This document shows positions 8,355 through 17,087 of a stretch of DNA of 63,535 bases, piece after piece. The position numbers and the translations under genes were made by a program. The DNA lies in NCBI GenBank assembly GCA_002280875.1, contig NCEV01000010.1, positions 1 to 63,535 on the forward strand, read 5' to 3'. Each line of letters starts with the position of its first letter. The first letter of the stretch is position 1. The stretch comes from Caulobacter sp. 32-67-35 (GTDB lineage: Bacteria; Pseudomonadota; Alphaproteobacteria; Caulobacterales; Caulobacteraceae). A model generated the notes under the pieces. That model had not been told where the DNA came from and ran no database searches. It saw only the letters and a program-made list of their open reading frames with translations.

Positions 8355-9956
8355 CTAGAACCAGCCGGACAGGGCTGCGAATGCGCGCCAGTCCTTGTCT
8401 TTCGTCTCATAGGGCGCGCGGGTGAGCGGTCGCGCCGCTTCAAGACGGGCCGTAAACCGGCCTTTCAGCGTGATGCGCACGCCCGCGCCTGCCGAAGAGA
8501 ACGCCGCCGACGGTACGCTCACCGCAGAAGCCTTATTCCAGACCTTGGCGGCGTCGACAAAAGCGTAGGTCTGGAAAAAAGTGACGGCCGAGGCCTTGGG
8601 CGCAAACCCGTAGCGGAGCTCCGCCAGGGCGGCCGCGCCGCTGTCGCCAGAAACTTCCGCGTAGTTGTAGGCGCGCCCATAGGGAAGACCGCCCGGGGCA
8701 AACTCTTCCGACAGCAGCAGGCTGCCGGGGCTCCACTGCGCGTCGGCTGACAAATAGAGGCCCGCCCGAGGACCGATGTCGCGATAGTGACTGCCCCCGA
8801 AGTTGAGCTTCCAGAAGTTGCCGTCCGCGTCGAAGCGCGAATTTGAAGTTCCCTTGCTGCGGGTGGCTCCCAGTATTTCGAGCCCCCGCGCGACCTGGAC
8901 ATAGCCGCTGAGAGAGCTTCCCGCTTGACCGCTGTCGGCTTGCAGGGAGGCTCGCGCGACCCGCAGATCGTCAGCATAGGCGCCGCCGTTGCGGAATGAC
9001 TGCTCAACGTGGCGACCATCAAGCGTAACCGCAGCCCAAACCGATCGCTTGCGCCCGCGCACGAGGGGGTGGGCAATGCGGACGCTGGCCGCCTGGCTCT
9101 CGGTGCCCACCTTGTTGTTCAGCGGCGCGGCCCCCTGACGGGATCGGGACGCTGAAATAGCGGCGCGCAAGCGCGACTCCCCAGGTAACGAAGCGCCGTA
9201 GGAAAGTTCGCTCTGCAGGAACTCGCCGGGATCGTCTGGCACGGTCAGGACCGACAGACCTAGCTGATCACCGGATCGAACCAGGCTGTTGACGGCAATC
9301 CTGGCGTTGGCCTGCAACGGCCCCACCGAGGCCGAACCGCGATTATCCATGTAGAGGCTGCCGCTCCACCGCTTGAGACCTGCGGTGACGACAAGCTTGT
9401 GCCTCGCCGGATCATCCAGAATCGGCTCGATACGTGAACGCGGCTGCACGCCAGGCAGGTCGGCCGCCAGAGTCAGCCTGCGCTCAAGGTCGGTCAGCCG
9501 GAGGGGGCGCCGCTCGGTCAGGCCAGAGAGCATGGCTTCAAGGGCCGGCGCGGCGTCACCGGTGACTTCGACCTCTTCGATATAACCTTCATAAACCCGG
9601 ATGCGGGCATGGCCGCCCGGCGCCTGTGGAGGCACGATCGCGCGCGACAGGAAATAGCCGTCGGCCCGATACTTGTCGGTGATGGCCTGGGCGATTTTGA
9701 CCAAGTCCTCGATCGTGACTTCGCGGGCCAGATAGTCGGCATAGAGCGGGGCCAGCGTCTTGAGCGGATAAGCGCTCACACCGTCGATCGTCAGCCCTGT
9801 CAGCACCACTGGCGCGGCCGCGGGTCGATCTGGCGACGGCTGTGGTCGCGCAGCGACGGGTGACGCCAAGCTGGTGGCTGCGAGTGTTGCGACGAGCAGA
9901 CAGCCTCCAATACTGGGCTGCGAGCGTCTCTTAACAAATGTTTTTATGTTGCTCAT
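8355..9956 (-). CDS. TpsB/ShlB-FhaC family outer-membrane two-partner secretion transporter
   Basis: A 533-residue protein starting MSNIKTF, with a signal peptide ending near PVAA. A POTRA_2 domain follows (about residues 45-130; PLYADYLAREVTIEDLVKIA, then YRADGYFLSRAIVPPQ), then a ShlB-like beta-barrel ending in the aromatic FAALSGWF typical of outer-membrane barrel termini. TpsB proteins export large TpsA proteins across the outer membrane. No TpsA with a classical haemagglutinin domain is present here; the divergent FecR/repeat protein is the only large secreted candidate. A longer start at 9980 is possible but gives a poorer signal peptide. Confidence 0.88.
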   Translation of the reverse strand: MSNIKTFVKRRSQPSIGGCLLVATLAATSLASPVAARPQPSPDRPAAAPVVLTGLTIDGVSAYPLKTLAPLYADYLAREVTIEDLVKIAQAITDKYRADGYFLSRAIVPPQAPGGHARIRVYEGYIEEVEVTGDAAPALEAMLSGLTERRPLRLTDLERRLTLAADLPGVQPRSRIEPILDDPARHKLVVTAGLKRWSGSLYMDNRGSASVGPLQANARIAVNSLVRSGDQLGLSVLTVPDDPGEFLQSELSYGASLPGESRLRAAISASRSRQGAAPLNNKVGTESQAASVRIAHPLVRGRKRSVWAAVTLDGRHVEQSFRNGGAYADDLRVARASLQADSGQAGSSLSGYVQVARGLEILGATRSKGTSNSRFDADGNFWKLNFGGSHYRDIGPRAGLYLSADAQWSPGSLLLSEEFAPGGLPYGRAYNYAEVSGDSGAAALAELRYGFAPKASAVTFFQTYAFVDAAKVWNKASAVSVPSAAFSSAGAGVRITLKGRFTARLEAARPLTRAPYETKDKDWRAFAALSGWF

Positions 9957-10093
9957 CGATACTGATGATCGACGGTACATATAAATCGCTCGTTAACGAA
10001 GTTTGCAAACCACGCCCCTTAGCGGAGCTTTAGTCAGATTGTTTTAGAGGTCGGTAAAATTACATGGTCCGACTAGACTTTAGAGGCAACCAC

Positions 10094-11839
10094 ATGGGCA
10101 ATGCTCGTACCGCGCTAGCAGTATCCTTCGCGGCGCTCCTCGCCCTGGGTTCCAGTGGAGCATTCGCGGCTGATTGGAAACTGGTCGAGGTCGCCGGTGT
10201 GGTCCGTATCGCTGCGCCTGGGAAGGCCCCCACCTCCGCCAACGCCAACCAGGTCCTGCCCGTGGGCAGCATCGTTACGACGGCGGCAGGCGGACGAGCG
10301 GCCTTGTTCAACGGCGCCCAGCGCATCACCCTGGGTCCAAACAGTCGCATGACCGTGGCCCCTGAATCGACTGACGGCATGACCCGCGTCCTCCAGGACC
10401 TGGGCTCCATCCTCTTCCAGATCGATAAGAAGCCTTCCCAGCACTTTAGCGTCGAAACGCCGCTCCTCGCGGCTATCGTCAAAGGCACGACGTTCACCGT
10501 TAACGTGGAAGTGGCCGCCGACTCCGTGCACGTGGCCGAAGGACTGGTCGAAGTTCGCGCCAATGAAGGCGGCGCGACGCGTGATGTTGGCGCTGGCGCG
10601 ACGGGCGCAATCGCAAGGTCCGAGCCCGGGCAGCTCACGGTTGAGACGCCACGCGCGTCCACAGAAGCGCCTCTCCCCCTGCAAACCGCCGCCATCGATT
10701 ACAACGTTGTGTCTGGTGGGCTGGTCGAGGGCCCGACCCCGACCGGAGCGGCGGCGCCGTCCGAGTCCATTCGGAGCGTTGCCGAAACGTCTTCCCCGAC
10801 CCAGGCGGAAGGCCCCATGGCATCGCCTGTGGCGCAGACGACGATGATGGCCTTCGCGGGTAATCTCGCGACCGGCGGCGACGCTGTAGCGTCCGGCCTG
10901 GACGCCGCCCCGATCCCGAGCGCGCTAGATGCGCCGGTGAGCGCCGGCGGCAACGACAATGCCGGTGGCGGCAACGCGGGCGGTAACGGCAACGGCGCAG
11001 GCGGCGGCAACTCCAACGCTGGCGGCGGCAACGACAATGCCAGTGGCGGCAACGCGGGCGGTAACGGCAACGGCGCAGGCGGTGGAAACTCCAACGCTGG
11101 CGGCGGCAACGACAATGCCGGCGGCGGCAACGACAATGCCGGCGGCGGCAACGCGGGCGGTAACGGCAACGCCGGTGGCAACGGCAACGGCGCAGTCGGC
11201 GGCAACGACAATGCTGGTGGCGGCAACGCGGGCGGCAACGGCGCAGGCGGTGGAAACTCCAACGCTGGCGGCGGCAACGACAATGCTGGTGGCGGCAACG
11301 CGGGCGGTAACGGCAACGGCGCAGGCGGTGGAAACTCCAACGCTGGCGGCGGCAACGACAATGCCGGTGGCGGCAACGCGGGCGGCAACGGCAATGGCTC
11401 AAGCGGCGGAAACTCCAACGCTGGCGGCGGCAACGACAATGCTGGTGGCGGCAACGCCGGTGGCGAAGGCAACGGCTCCGACGCTGGAAACACCAACGCT
11501 GGCGGCGGTAACGCCGGTGGCAACGGCAACGGCTCCGACGCTGCAAGCACCAACACTGGTGGTGGTAACGCCGGTGGCAACGGTAACGGCTCCGACGCTG
11601 GAAGCACCAACGCTGGCGGCGGTAACGCCGGTGGTAACGGCAACGGCTCCGACGCTGCAAACACCAACACTGGCGGCGACAACGCCGGTGGTAACGGCAA
11701 CAGCTCCGACGCTGGAAACACCAACACCGGCGGCGGCAACGCCGGTGGTAACGGCAACGGCTCGGGCGCTGGAAACTCTAACGCCGGCGGCGGGAACACC
11801 GGCGGCAATGGCAACGCTGGCGGCACGCCGAAGGAATAG
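10094..11839 (+). CDS. FecR-domain protein with long Gly/Asn-rich repeat tail
   Basis: A 581-residue protein with a signal peptide (MGNARTALAVSFAALLALGS, cleavage after AFA). Start chosen at 10094 because AGAGG sits eight bases upstream; an ATG ten codons earlier is in frame. Residues of about 60-180 form a FecR-type domain (GGRAALFNGAQRITLGPNS, then FSVETPLLAAIVKGTTFTV). After a Pro/Ala/Ser linker the last 290 residues are almost only Gly, Asn, Ala, Asp and Ser. The protein lacks the transmembrane segment and regulator contact region of a sigma regulator such as FecR itself, so the domain here is more likely structural. It is divergent from the TpsB gene and three bases ahead of the CHASE2 kinase. 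Confidence 0.85.
   Translation: MGNARTALAVSFAALLALGSSGAFAADWKLVEVAGVVRIAAPGKAPTSANANQVLPVGSIVTTAAGGRAALFNGAQRITLGPNSRMTVAPESTDGMTRVLQDLGSILFQIDKKPSQHFSVETPLLAAIVKGTTFTVNVEVAADSVHVAEGLVEVRANEGGATRDVGAGATGAIARSEPGQLTVETPRASTEAPLPLQTAAIDYNVVSGGLVEGPTPTGAAAPSESIRSVAETSSPTQAEGPMASPVAQTTMMAFAGNLATGGDAVASGLDAAPIPSALDAPVSAGGNDNAGGGNAGGNGNGAGGGNSNAGGGNDNASGGNAGGNGNGAGGGNSNAGGGNDNAGGGNDNAGGGNAGGNGNAGGNGNGAVGGNDNAGGGNAGGNGAGGGNSNAGGGNDNAGGGNAGGNGNGAGGGNSNAGGGNDNAGGGNAGGNGNGSSGGNSNAGGGNDNAGGGNAGGEGNGSDAGNTNAGGGNAGGNGNGSDAASTNTGGGNAGGNGNGSDAGSTNAGGGNAGGNGNGSDAANTNTGGDNAGGNGNSSDAGNTNTGGGNAGGNGNGSGAGNSNAGGGNTGGNGNAGGTPKE
10951..11829 (+). repeat. in-frame tandem repeats of 78 bp then 57 bp in the FecR-domain gene
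   Basis: The first half is built from units of about 78 bp (26 codons), seen for example as GACAATGC recurring at 10955 and 11033, with internal deletions and partial duplications. From about 11474 the period changes to 57 bp (19 codons): the motif GGCTCCGACGCT or a close variant starts at 11474, 11531, 11588, 11645, 11702 and 11759. All changes keep the reading frame. The codons are nearly invariant (GGC, AAC, GCN), which points to recent expansion by slippage or recombination. Confidence 0.9.
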
Positions 11840-11842
11840 CCA

Positions 11843-14248
11843 TTGACCCCTACCGCTCCCGATCAGCGTCCGGATTTCGCCGCCCGCATTCGGTCTGCGG
11901 CAGGCGTCCTGCTGGTCACGGCGTGTGCGGCGCTGGCCTATGGGCTTGGCGTACTCCATCCAATCGACGACGCCCTGTCGCAGTGGCGCTTTCGCCTGCT
12001 GGAACGCCCGCCGAGCGCGACGCTCACCGTCGTCGAGATCGACGCCGACAGCCTGCGCGCAGCCGGCGCCTGGCCCTGGAGCCGGGAGCGCTTCGCGCGC
12101 GTCATCGACAATCTCAATGGCGCCGGCGCGCAGGTTGTGGGCCTGGACGTCGACTTCAGCGCCCCGTCCACAGCGGCGGCTGACGAGGCCCTGGCGACAG
12201 CCGTCCGCCGTTGGCCCGGTCAGGTAATCCTGCCCACCTTCGACCAACAGGTCGGACACGGCGCCGACCGGCGTCAGATCAGCACGCGCCCCATTGAAAA
12301 CCTGGCCAAGGACGCGGTGCTCGCCAGCGTCAATGTGCCGGTGGACAGCGACGGCCGCGTTCGTCGCTATCGCCTCGGTTTCGAAACGGCCTCGGGCCTG
12401 CGCCCCTCCATGGCGGCCACGTTGCTGGGCCGACAGCCCAAGGCTGGCGACTTCCTCGTCGATTATGGCGTCGACGCCGCCGCGATCGACCGGATCAGTT
12501 TTCAGGACGCCTATTCAGGCCGCTTTGACCCCGCCCTTGTCCGGGGCCGAAACATTCTGATCGGCTCGACAGCCGTGGAACTTGGCGACCAGTTCGCGAC
12601 GCCCAAGCGCGGCGTGCTGCAGGGCGTCTACATTCACGCTCTGGCCTATGAGAGCCTCCGTGCCGGCCGCGCCCTCCAATCCCTGGGCTTTCCCCTCCTG
12701 ATCGCCGGCTCGGCGCTCGTGGCGTTCCTGCTCAGACCACGGACGACGGCGGGTTACGCCGGATCACTCCGTCGCCATCTGCTCGTGGCTGCCGCGTCCA
12801 TCGGCCTGCCCGTCGCCCTTCAGGCGTGGACGCCATTCTGCCTGGACGCCGGCCCGCTGTTTGTGGCTCAGGGGCTCAGCTTGATCTGGCTGGTGCGCAC
12901 CGAACTGCAACGTCGCGCCCAAGCCGTAGTGCAGGCGCGGGAAGCGCATCTGATGCAGCTGGCCGACCACATGCGCGAAAGCCGCGACAGTATCCGCATC
13001 GCCCACGACGAACTGGCTATCGCCAATGTGGCCCTCGATCACGCGCTCAAGGCGCGCACCGATTTCCTGGCCATGACCAGCCATGAGATCCGCACGCCGC
13101 TGAACGGCGTCATGGGTATGACCCAGGTGATCCTGGCCGACCGGAGCCTGCCCGATGGTCTGCGTGAAAAGGTCCGTCTGGTGCACGCTAGCGGCGAGAC
13201 CATGGCCGCGCTTGTCGATGACCTTCTGGACGTCGCCAAGATGGAAAGCGGAACCATCTCGATCGTCAAGACGCAGATGGACCTCCACCGCCTCTTTGAC
13301 GAAACCGTCGCGGTCTGGTCGGACAAGGCGCAGGTCAAGGGCCTGAGCCTTGTAGGCGAGCGGACTGCAGCGCCCGCCCTAATCGAAGAGGATGCGGGGC
13401 GGCTTCGCCAGATCCTGTTCAACCTCCTGGCCAATGCGATCAAGTTTACCGAGGCCGGGGAGGTTTCGGTGTCGGCCAGCGTCGCCAGCGGGTCTGACGG
13501 GGAACAGCTGGTCTTCACCGTCGCCGATACGGGCATCGGGATCGCGCCCGGCGAACTGGAGCGCATCTTTGAGCCCTTCACCCAGGTCGATGACAGCCGG
13601 ACGCGCAAGTACGAAGGTACGGGCCTTGGCCTGGCTATCTCCCGGCGCCTGGCCGACGCCATGGGCGGAGAGCTCACCGTCGATAGTCAACTCGGTGTCG
13701 GCTCGCGGTTTACGGTCAAACTGCCACTGCACAGGGTCAGCGCAGTCTCCGGGGCCGCCACGCCAGCCGTATCGCTCGCTGCAGCCTCTGTCCTGCTCGT
13801 CGAAAGCAATCCTCTGGCGCGCGGCGTCCTCCGGGCGGCCCTGTCGGATCAGGTCGGAGCGCTCGAAATCGCGGACTCCTCGGCCCAGGCCCGCGCGGTT
13901 CTCGCCTCGCGCGGCTGCGACCTGCTGCTCATCGAAGGCAAGGTCCTTGCCCAGACCGACCATGACGCAGGCGACATCCTCAGTGCATTTGCCGGCGCTG
14001 CAGGCGCGGCCAAGATCGTCGTGATGTGGGGCGGCGACGCCACGGAGGGACTTCAGCTTCAAGAGGCCGGCGCCGATCTGGTCGTGCAAAAGCCGATCTC
14101 GGCCAGCGACCTCGTCGACCGGTTGAAGACGCTCTTCCCGTCTCATGATGTGGGTGGCCAAGGCGCGGATACGGATGAGGCCTCGCATCCGCCCCCGCGA
14201 CGAAATGTCCACCCGCCCGCCATCCATGCGGAAGTTTGTGCGTTGTAG
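11843..14248 (+). CDS. CHASE2-domain hybrid sensor histidine kinase with degenerate receiver
   Basis: An 801-residue protein starting at TTG; AAGGA seven bases upstream decides this start, and the preceding stop is only three bases away, so it is co-transcribed with the FecR-domain gene. Order: N-terminal membrane segment, periplasmic CHASE2 domain (about 35-270), two or three more membrane segments (about 275-350), coiled linker, HisKA (FLAMTSHEIRTPLNGVMGM, phospho-His), HATPase (DTGIGIAPGE and GTGLGLAI), then a C-terminal receiver-like domain. In the last, the phosphoacceptor Asp is replaced by Glu (LLLIEGK) while the KP motif stays (VVQKPI). Kinase activity is expected; phosphotransfer to its own receiver is not. 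Confidence 0.88.
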   Translation: MTPTAPDQRPDFAARIRSAAGVLLVTACAALAYGLGVLHPIDDALSQWRFRLLERPPSATLTVVEIDADSLRAAGAWPWSRERFARVIDNLNGAGAQVVGLDVDFSAPSTAAADEALATAVRRWPGQVILPTFDQQVGHGADRRQISTRPIENLAKDAVLASVNVPVDSDGRVRRYRLGFETASGLRPSMAATLLGRQPKAGDFLVDYGVDAAAIDRISFQDAYSGRFDPALVRGRNILIGSTAVELGDQFATPKRGVLQGVYIHALAYESLRAGRALQSLGFPLLIAGSALVAFLLRPRTTAGYAGSLRRHLLVAAASIGLPVALQAWTPFCLDAGPLFVAQGLSLIWLVRTELQRRAQAVVQAREAHLMQLADHMRESRDSIRIAHDELAIANVALDHALKARTDFLAMTSHEIRTPLNGVMGMTQVILADRSLPDGLREKVRLVHASGETMAALVDDLLDVAKMESGTISIVKTQMDLHRLFDETVAVWSDKAQVKGLSLVGERTAAPALIEEDAGRLRQILFNLLANAIKFTEAGEVSVSASVASGSDGEQLVFTVADTGIGIAPGELERIFEPFTQVDDSRTRKYEGTGLGLAISRRLADAMGGELTVDSQLGVGSRFTVKLPLHRVSAVSGAATPAVSLAAASVLLVESNPLARGVLRAALSDQVGALEIADSSAQARAVLASRGCDLLLIEGKVLAQTDHDAGDILSAFAGAAGAAKIVVMWGGDATEGLQLQEAGADLVVQKPISASDLVDRLKTLFPSHDVGGQGADTDEASHPPPRRNVHPPAIHAEVCAL

Positions 14249-14306
14249 TCTGGTGGCTGGCGCGGCTCACTTGGATCAGCGCTCGTGCAACCCTGCGGAG
14301 ACCGCG

Positions 14307-14699
14307 ATGCGAGTTCTATTTGTTGATGACAACGCGATGAACCGGACGGTCGTCAAGAGCATGCTGGCCGCCGCCGAGGTTGAGATGGTCGAGGCCGCCG
14401 ATGCCGAAATCGGCCTGGCCCTGGTCGAGGCCCAGCACTTCGACGTGATTTTGATGGACTATCGGATGCCCAGAATGGACGGCCTGGCGGCCATAGGGGC
14501 GATCCGGGCTCGCCCGGACTCCAAGGCGCGCTTGCCAATCATCATGGTCACCGCCGACGATGGCCCCGATTTGAGAAACCAGGCGATAGCCGCAGGCGCC
14601 GATGATCTCTTGCACAAGCCAATCCAGATGCAGCCGCTGTTTGACGCGATCGGTCAGATCCTGGCGCGCGGCGACGTCGGTGCGGGGATGCTCGTATAG
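14307..14699 (+). CDS. single-domain response regulator, paralogue of the one at 7922
   Basis: A 130-residue lone receiver. The ATG at 14307 is preceded by CTGCGGAG and gives the standard MRVLFVDDN start; the longer open frame upstream has no homology. Key residues are present: DD near the start, phospho-Asp in VILMDYRMPRMDG, MVTAD, and HKPI. It aligns over its whole length with the receiver at 7922-8311 (roughly half the residues identical by eye, same C-terminal MLV-like end). Lying just after the CHASE2 kinase, whose own receiver lacks the Asp, it is the likely phosphotransfer partner. Confidence 0.88.
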   Translation: MRVLFVDDNAMNRTVVKSMLAAAEVEMVEAADAEIGLALVEAQHFDVILMDYRMPRMDGLAAIGAIRARPDSKARLPIIMVTADDGPDLRNQAIAAGADDLLHKPIQMQPLFDAIGQILARGDVGAGMLV

Positions 14700-15010
14700 A
14701 TTAGCCACAACCGGTAGCGCAAAAAGTGCGGCCTCGGCGTGTGCCGCTGGAGATACGGTTCTTCGGGTAGCCTACGACGCGTCGACAGCGAAACGGCGCT
14801 GCGTGCAAATCCAGCCGTGACCTGCGAACGAATTGGGCCTTCGCCCGACGGGGTAGAACACGCGGTATCTCTTCGCCTCGTGGCGCGGCCAGCTTCTGGT
14901 GAAGGCGGATACCTCACCACTACGCCGGCCGTTCTTGGGTTGGTGGTGGTGGCGAACGAAACTCTCGGCATGTTCGCCACGGCGAGAATGATTGGAAAGG
15001 CTAGAGGGTT

Positions 15011-15125
15011 GCTGAGCGGCTTTCCCGCAGTGCGCGAGGCCTCGCAATAGTCCCGCAGCCGGCGCCAAAATGCTGTAAAGCTGTTATTTTTCAAGATTTT
15101 GACCCCACCTAACCGCACCGCCCAA
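15011..15125 (+). repeat. dispersed ~115-bp repeat, copy 1
   Basis: The block from GAGCGGCTTTCCCGCA through CGCAATAGTCCCGCAGCCG, GCTGTTATTTTTCA and CACCTAACCGCACC recurs in the same orientation at 21191-21306, with about 80 percent identity by eye. It is not part of any intact gene. The two copies flank the otsBA-MarR-MscS segment. Confidence 0.75.
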
Positions 15126-15308
15126 AATTTGGCGGCCGCGCAGGACATTGTCGCCCCTGCAGGCAACGGGCGACATCGACGAGGTTTTTGACAACCTCGC
15201 GCTCAGATGAAAAAAATAGCATGAGTTCCATTCCCGGCCTTGGTGGAAACGGGCGATCTCGCGGCGCAAAGCCGAAGGCGCGACACGCCTTCCAGTCCGA
15301 CCACGCTT

Positions 15309-15441
15309 CTCGAACACACCCTCGCAACCAACGGTGCGCGGGATCCGTCTCCATGCGCGGATGCCAGAGCAAGGATACCGCGAACTCGGGAATCGGAATG
15401 GGAAGGCTGAAGCTGACCAGCCCCTCTCGGAGGCCCCGCAT
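15309..15441 (-). pseudogene. C-terminal fragment of a LysR-family regulator
   Basis: Read on the minus strand, the frame gives LREGLVSFSLPIPIPEFAVS and then LLWHPRMETDPAHRWLRGCV. The end motif with WH(P/R)R..DPAHRWLR is typical of the last strand and helix of LysR substrate-binding domains. The rest of the gene, including the DNA-binding domain, is absent upstream and the frame runs on into unrelated sequence downstream. It is a remnant, not a working regulator. Confidence 0.55.
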
Positions 15442-15707
15442 ATGGCGTTTTCGGGAGTTTGGCAGCCGTACCTATCGCCCTTCCTACAGGCGCGCCGTGA
15501 TTTTTTCCTGCTCACGGCTGCATGAGGCGACGCTGGTTACGCAAGGCGAGCGTTACGATTTTTGCCGTTTTCTACAAGGAAGACGCCGCGCGTATCCGCC
15601 GTGAGAACGAGCAGTTTCTGGCGCCCTGCCCTGACCGGCCAATGGGTCAGTCGTTCTAGCGGGCAGGCAGCGCAGGAATGGCCTGAGCGCTAGACTGGAG
15701 CCAGGCA

Positions 15708-17087
15708 CTACGAAGCAGCATCGCCTTCCAGCGCCGAGACGAAGCGATCACGCCAGGCAGCGACGTCGTCGCGGACGACACCCTCCATCAGCCTGGTCCA
15801 GCGCGCGATCCGCTCGCGACGGGGCATGGCCAGGGCCAACTCGAGCGCTTCGGAGGTCTCCTCCCGACTGAACGGATTGACGATCAGGGCGTCTTCCATC
15901 TGCTCGGCCGCGCCGGCATACCGCGACAGCACCAGGACCCCGGGGTCCTCGGGGTCCTGCGCCGCGACATATTCCTTGGCCACCAGGTTCATCCCGTCCC
16001 GCAACGGCGTGACCAGGCCCACGTGCGCCGCGCGATAGACGCCCGCCAGCTCGTCGCGTCGGTGGGTGCGGTTCACGTAGCGGATCGGCACCCAGTCGAC
16101 CGTGGCATAGGCGCCGTTGATGCGCCCCGAAACGCCGTCCAGCCGTGCGCGGATTTCCTGATAGGCTTGGACCGCATCGCGGCTAGGCGTGGCGATCTGC
16201 AGCAGGAACACGCGCTCCGCCCAGTCCGGATGATCAGCCAGCATCTGCTCATAGGCCAGGAAGCGCTCTTCCAGGCCCTTGGAGTAGTCCAGGCGATCAA
16301 CGCCGACGATCATCTTGCGGCCTGTCTGGCTGAGCCTGACACGATCGAACGTTGCCTTGGCCGCCTCGCCTTGCGCGAGCTCGGCGAAAGCGGTGGCCTC
16401 GATTCCAATCGGGAAGGCGCCAATGCGAGTGCGACGGCCGTTGGCTTCGATGACGCCATCGTCGATCACCAGTTCCAGTTCGCGGCCGACATAGTCGCTG
16501 AACGCCTCGAGGGCGTCGCGCGTCTGGAAGCCGACCAGATCATAGGCCAGCAGCGATTCCACCAGTTGCCGATGCTGGGGCAAGGTGGTCAGGAGCCGTC
16601 GCCCCGGCCACGGGATATGCAGGAAGAAGCCAATACGGTTGGTCACGCCAAGGCGGCGCAGCTCCTCGGCCAGCGGGATCAGGTGATAGTCATGGATCCA
16701 GACAAGGTCGCCAGGGCCGATCAAGGGCGCCAGCGTCTCGGCGAAGCGCCGGTTGACCCGCTGATAGCCTTCGCCAAACGAGCGTTCATAGGCCGCCAGG
16801 TCGGTGCGGGAGTGGAACAGCGGCCAAAGCGTACGATTGGCGTAGCCGTCGTAATATTCCTCGCGATCCTGCTCTTCCAGATCGACCAGGGCCACGGTCA
16901 CCCCGCCGACCCTTTGCATCGAGATCTGGCCGGTAAAGGCGTCGGTGGTCTCGCCGCTCCAGCCAAACCAGACGCCGGAATATTCGCGCAGGGCGGCGGC
17001 CAGGGCCATGGCAAGCCCTCCGGCCGTGCCGACGCCGGCGTCGCTGGGCGGGTTCACCCGGTTGGAGACGACGATGAGCCGGCTCAT
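15708..17087 (-). CDS. otsA: alpha,alpha-trehalose-6-phosphate synthase
   Basis: A 459-residue GT20 glycosyltransferase making trehalose-6-phosphate from UDP-glucose and glucose-6-phosphate. Family marks: SRLIVVSNRV at the N-terminus, GTAGGLA (the UDP-sugar loop), WIHDYHL, IGFFLHIPWPG, VDRLDYSKG, and the C-terminal VLVLSRYAGAAEQM. Length is normal for bacterial OtsA. It starts inside the end of otsB with an ATGA overlap, so both are translated from one mRNA in the order otsB-otsA. Trehalose made here protects against osmotic and desiccation stress. Confidence 0.96.
   Translation of the reverse strand: MSRLIVVSNRVNPPSDAGVGTAGGLAMALAAALREYSGVWFGWSGETTDAFTGQISMQRVGGVTVALVDLEEQDREEYYDGYANRTLWPLFHSRTDLAAYERSFGEGYQRVNRRFAETLAPLIGPGDLVWIHDYHLIPLAEELRRLGVTNRIGFFLHIPWPGRRLLTTLPQHRQLVESLLAYDLVGFQTRDALEAFSDYVGRELELVIDDGVIEANGRRTRIGAFPIGIEATAFAELAQGEAAKATFDRVRLSQTGRKMIVGVDRLDYSKGLEERFLAYEQMLADHPDWAERVFLLQIATPSRDAVQAYQEIRARLDGVSGRINGAYATVDWVPIRYVNRTHRRDELAGVYRAAHVGLVTPLRDGMNLVAKEYVAAQDPEDPGVLVLSRYAGAAEQMEDALIVNPFSREETSEALELALAMPRRERIARWTRLMEGVVRDDVAAWRDRFVSALEGDAAS

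Larger units (their letters stand above)
14700..15707. other. one-kilobase degraded intergenic region
   Basis: No intact gene is recognisable. It holds one copy of a dispersed repeat (15011-15125), a fragment of a LysR regulator (15309-15441, minus) and a short hairpin CGAGGTT-TTTGAC-AACCTCG (15180-15199). Open frames on both strands have no domain signature and low-complexity composition. It separates the signalling block from otsBA and looks like a site of past rearrangement. Confidence 0.5.

Noticed and set aside
10951-11829. Regularly spaced repeats that resemble a CRISPR array
   Set aside because: Units are adjacent and coding in one frame with no unique spacers.
10635-11846. Long antisense and third-frame open frames over the FecR gene (Pro/Leu-rich and Arg/Cys-rich)
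   Set aside because: They are produced by the tandem repeat being free of stops in several frames; no start signals or domains.
247-15199. Shared string GAGGTTTTTGAC at 253 and 15181 as a possible repeat pair
   Set aside because: Only about 12 bases match and the contexts differ; likely chance.
15084-15515. 143-codon minus frame over the dispersed repeat
   Set aside because: Basic, low-complexity translation; the LysR-like fragment lies in a different frame.
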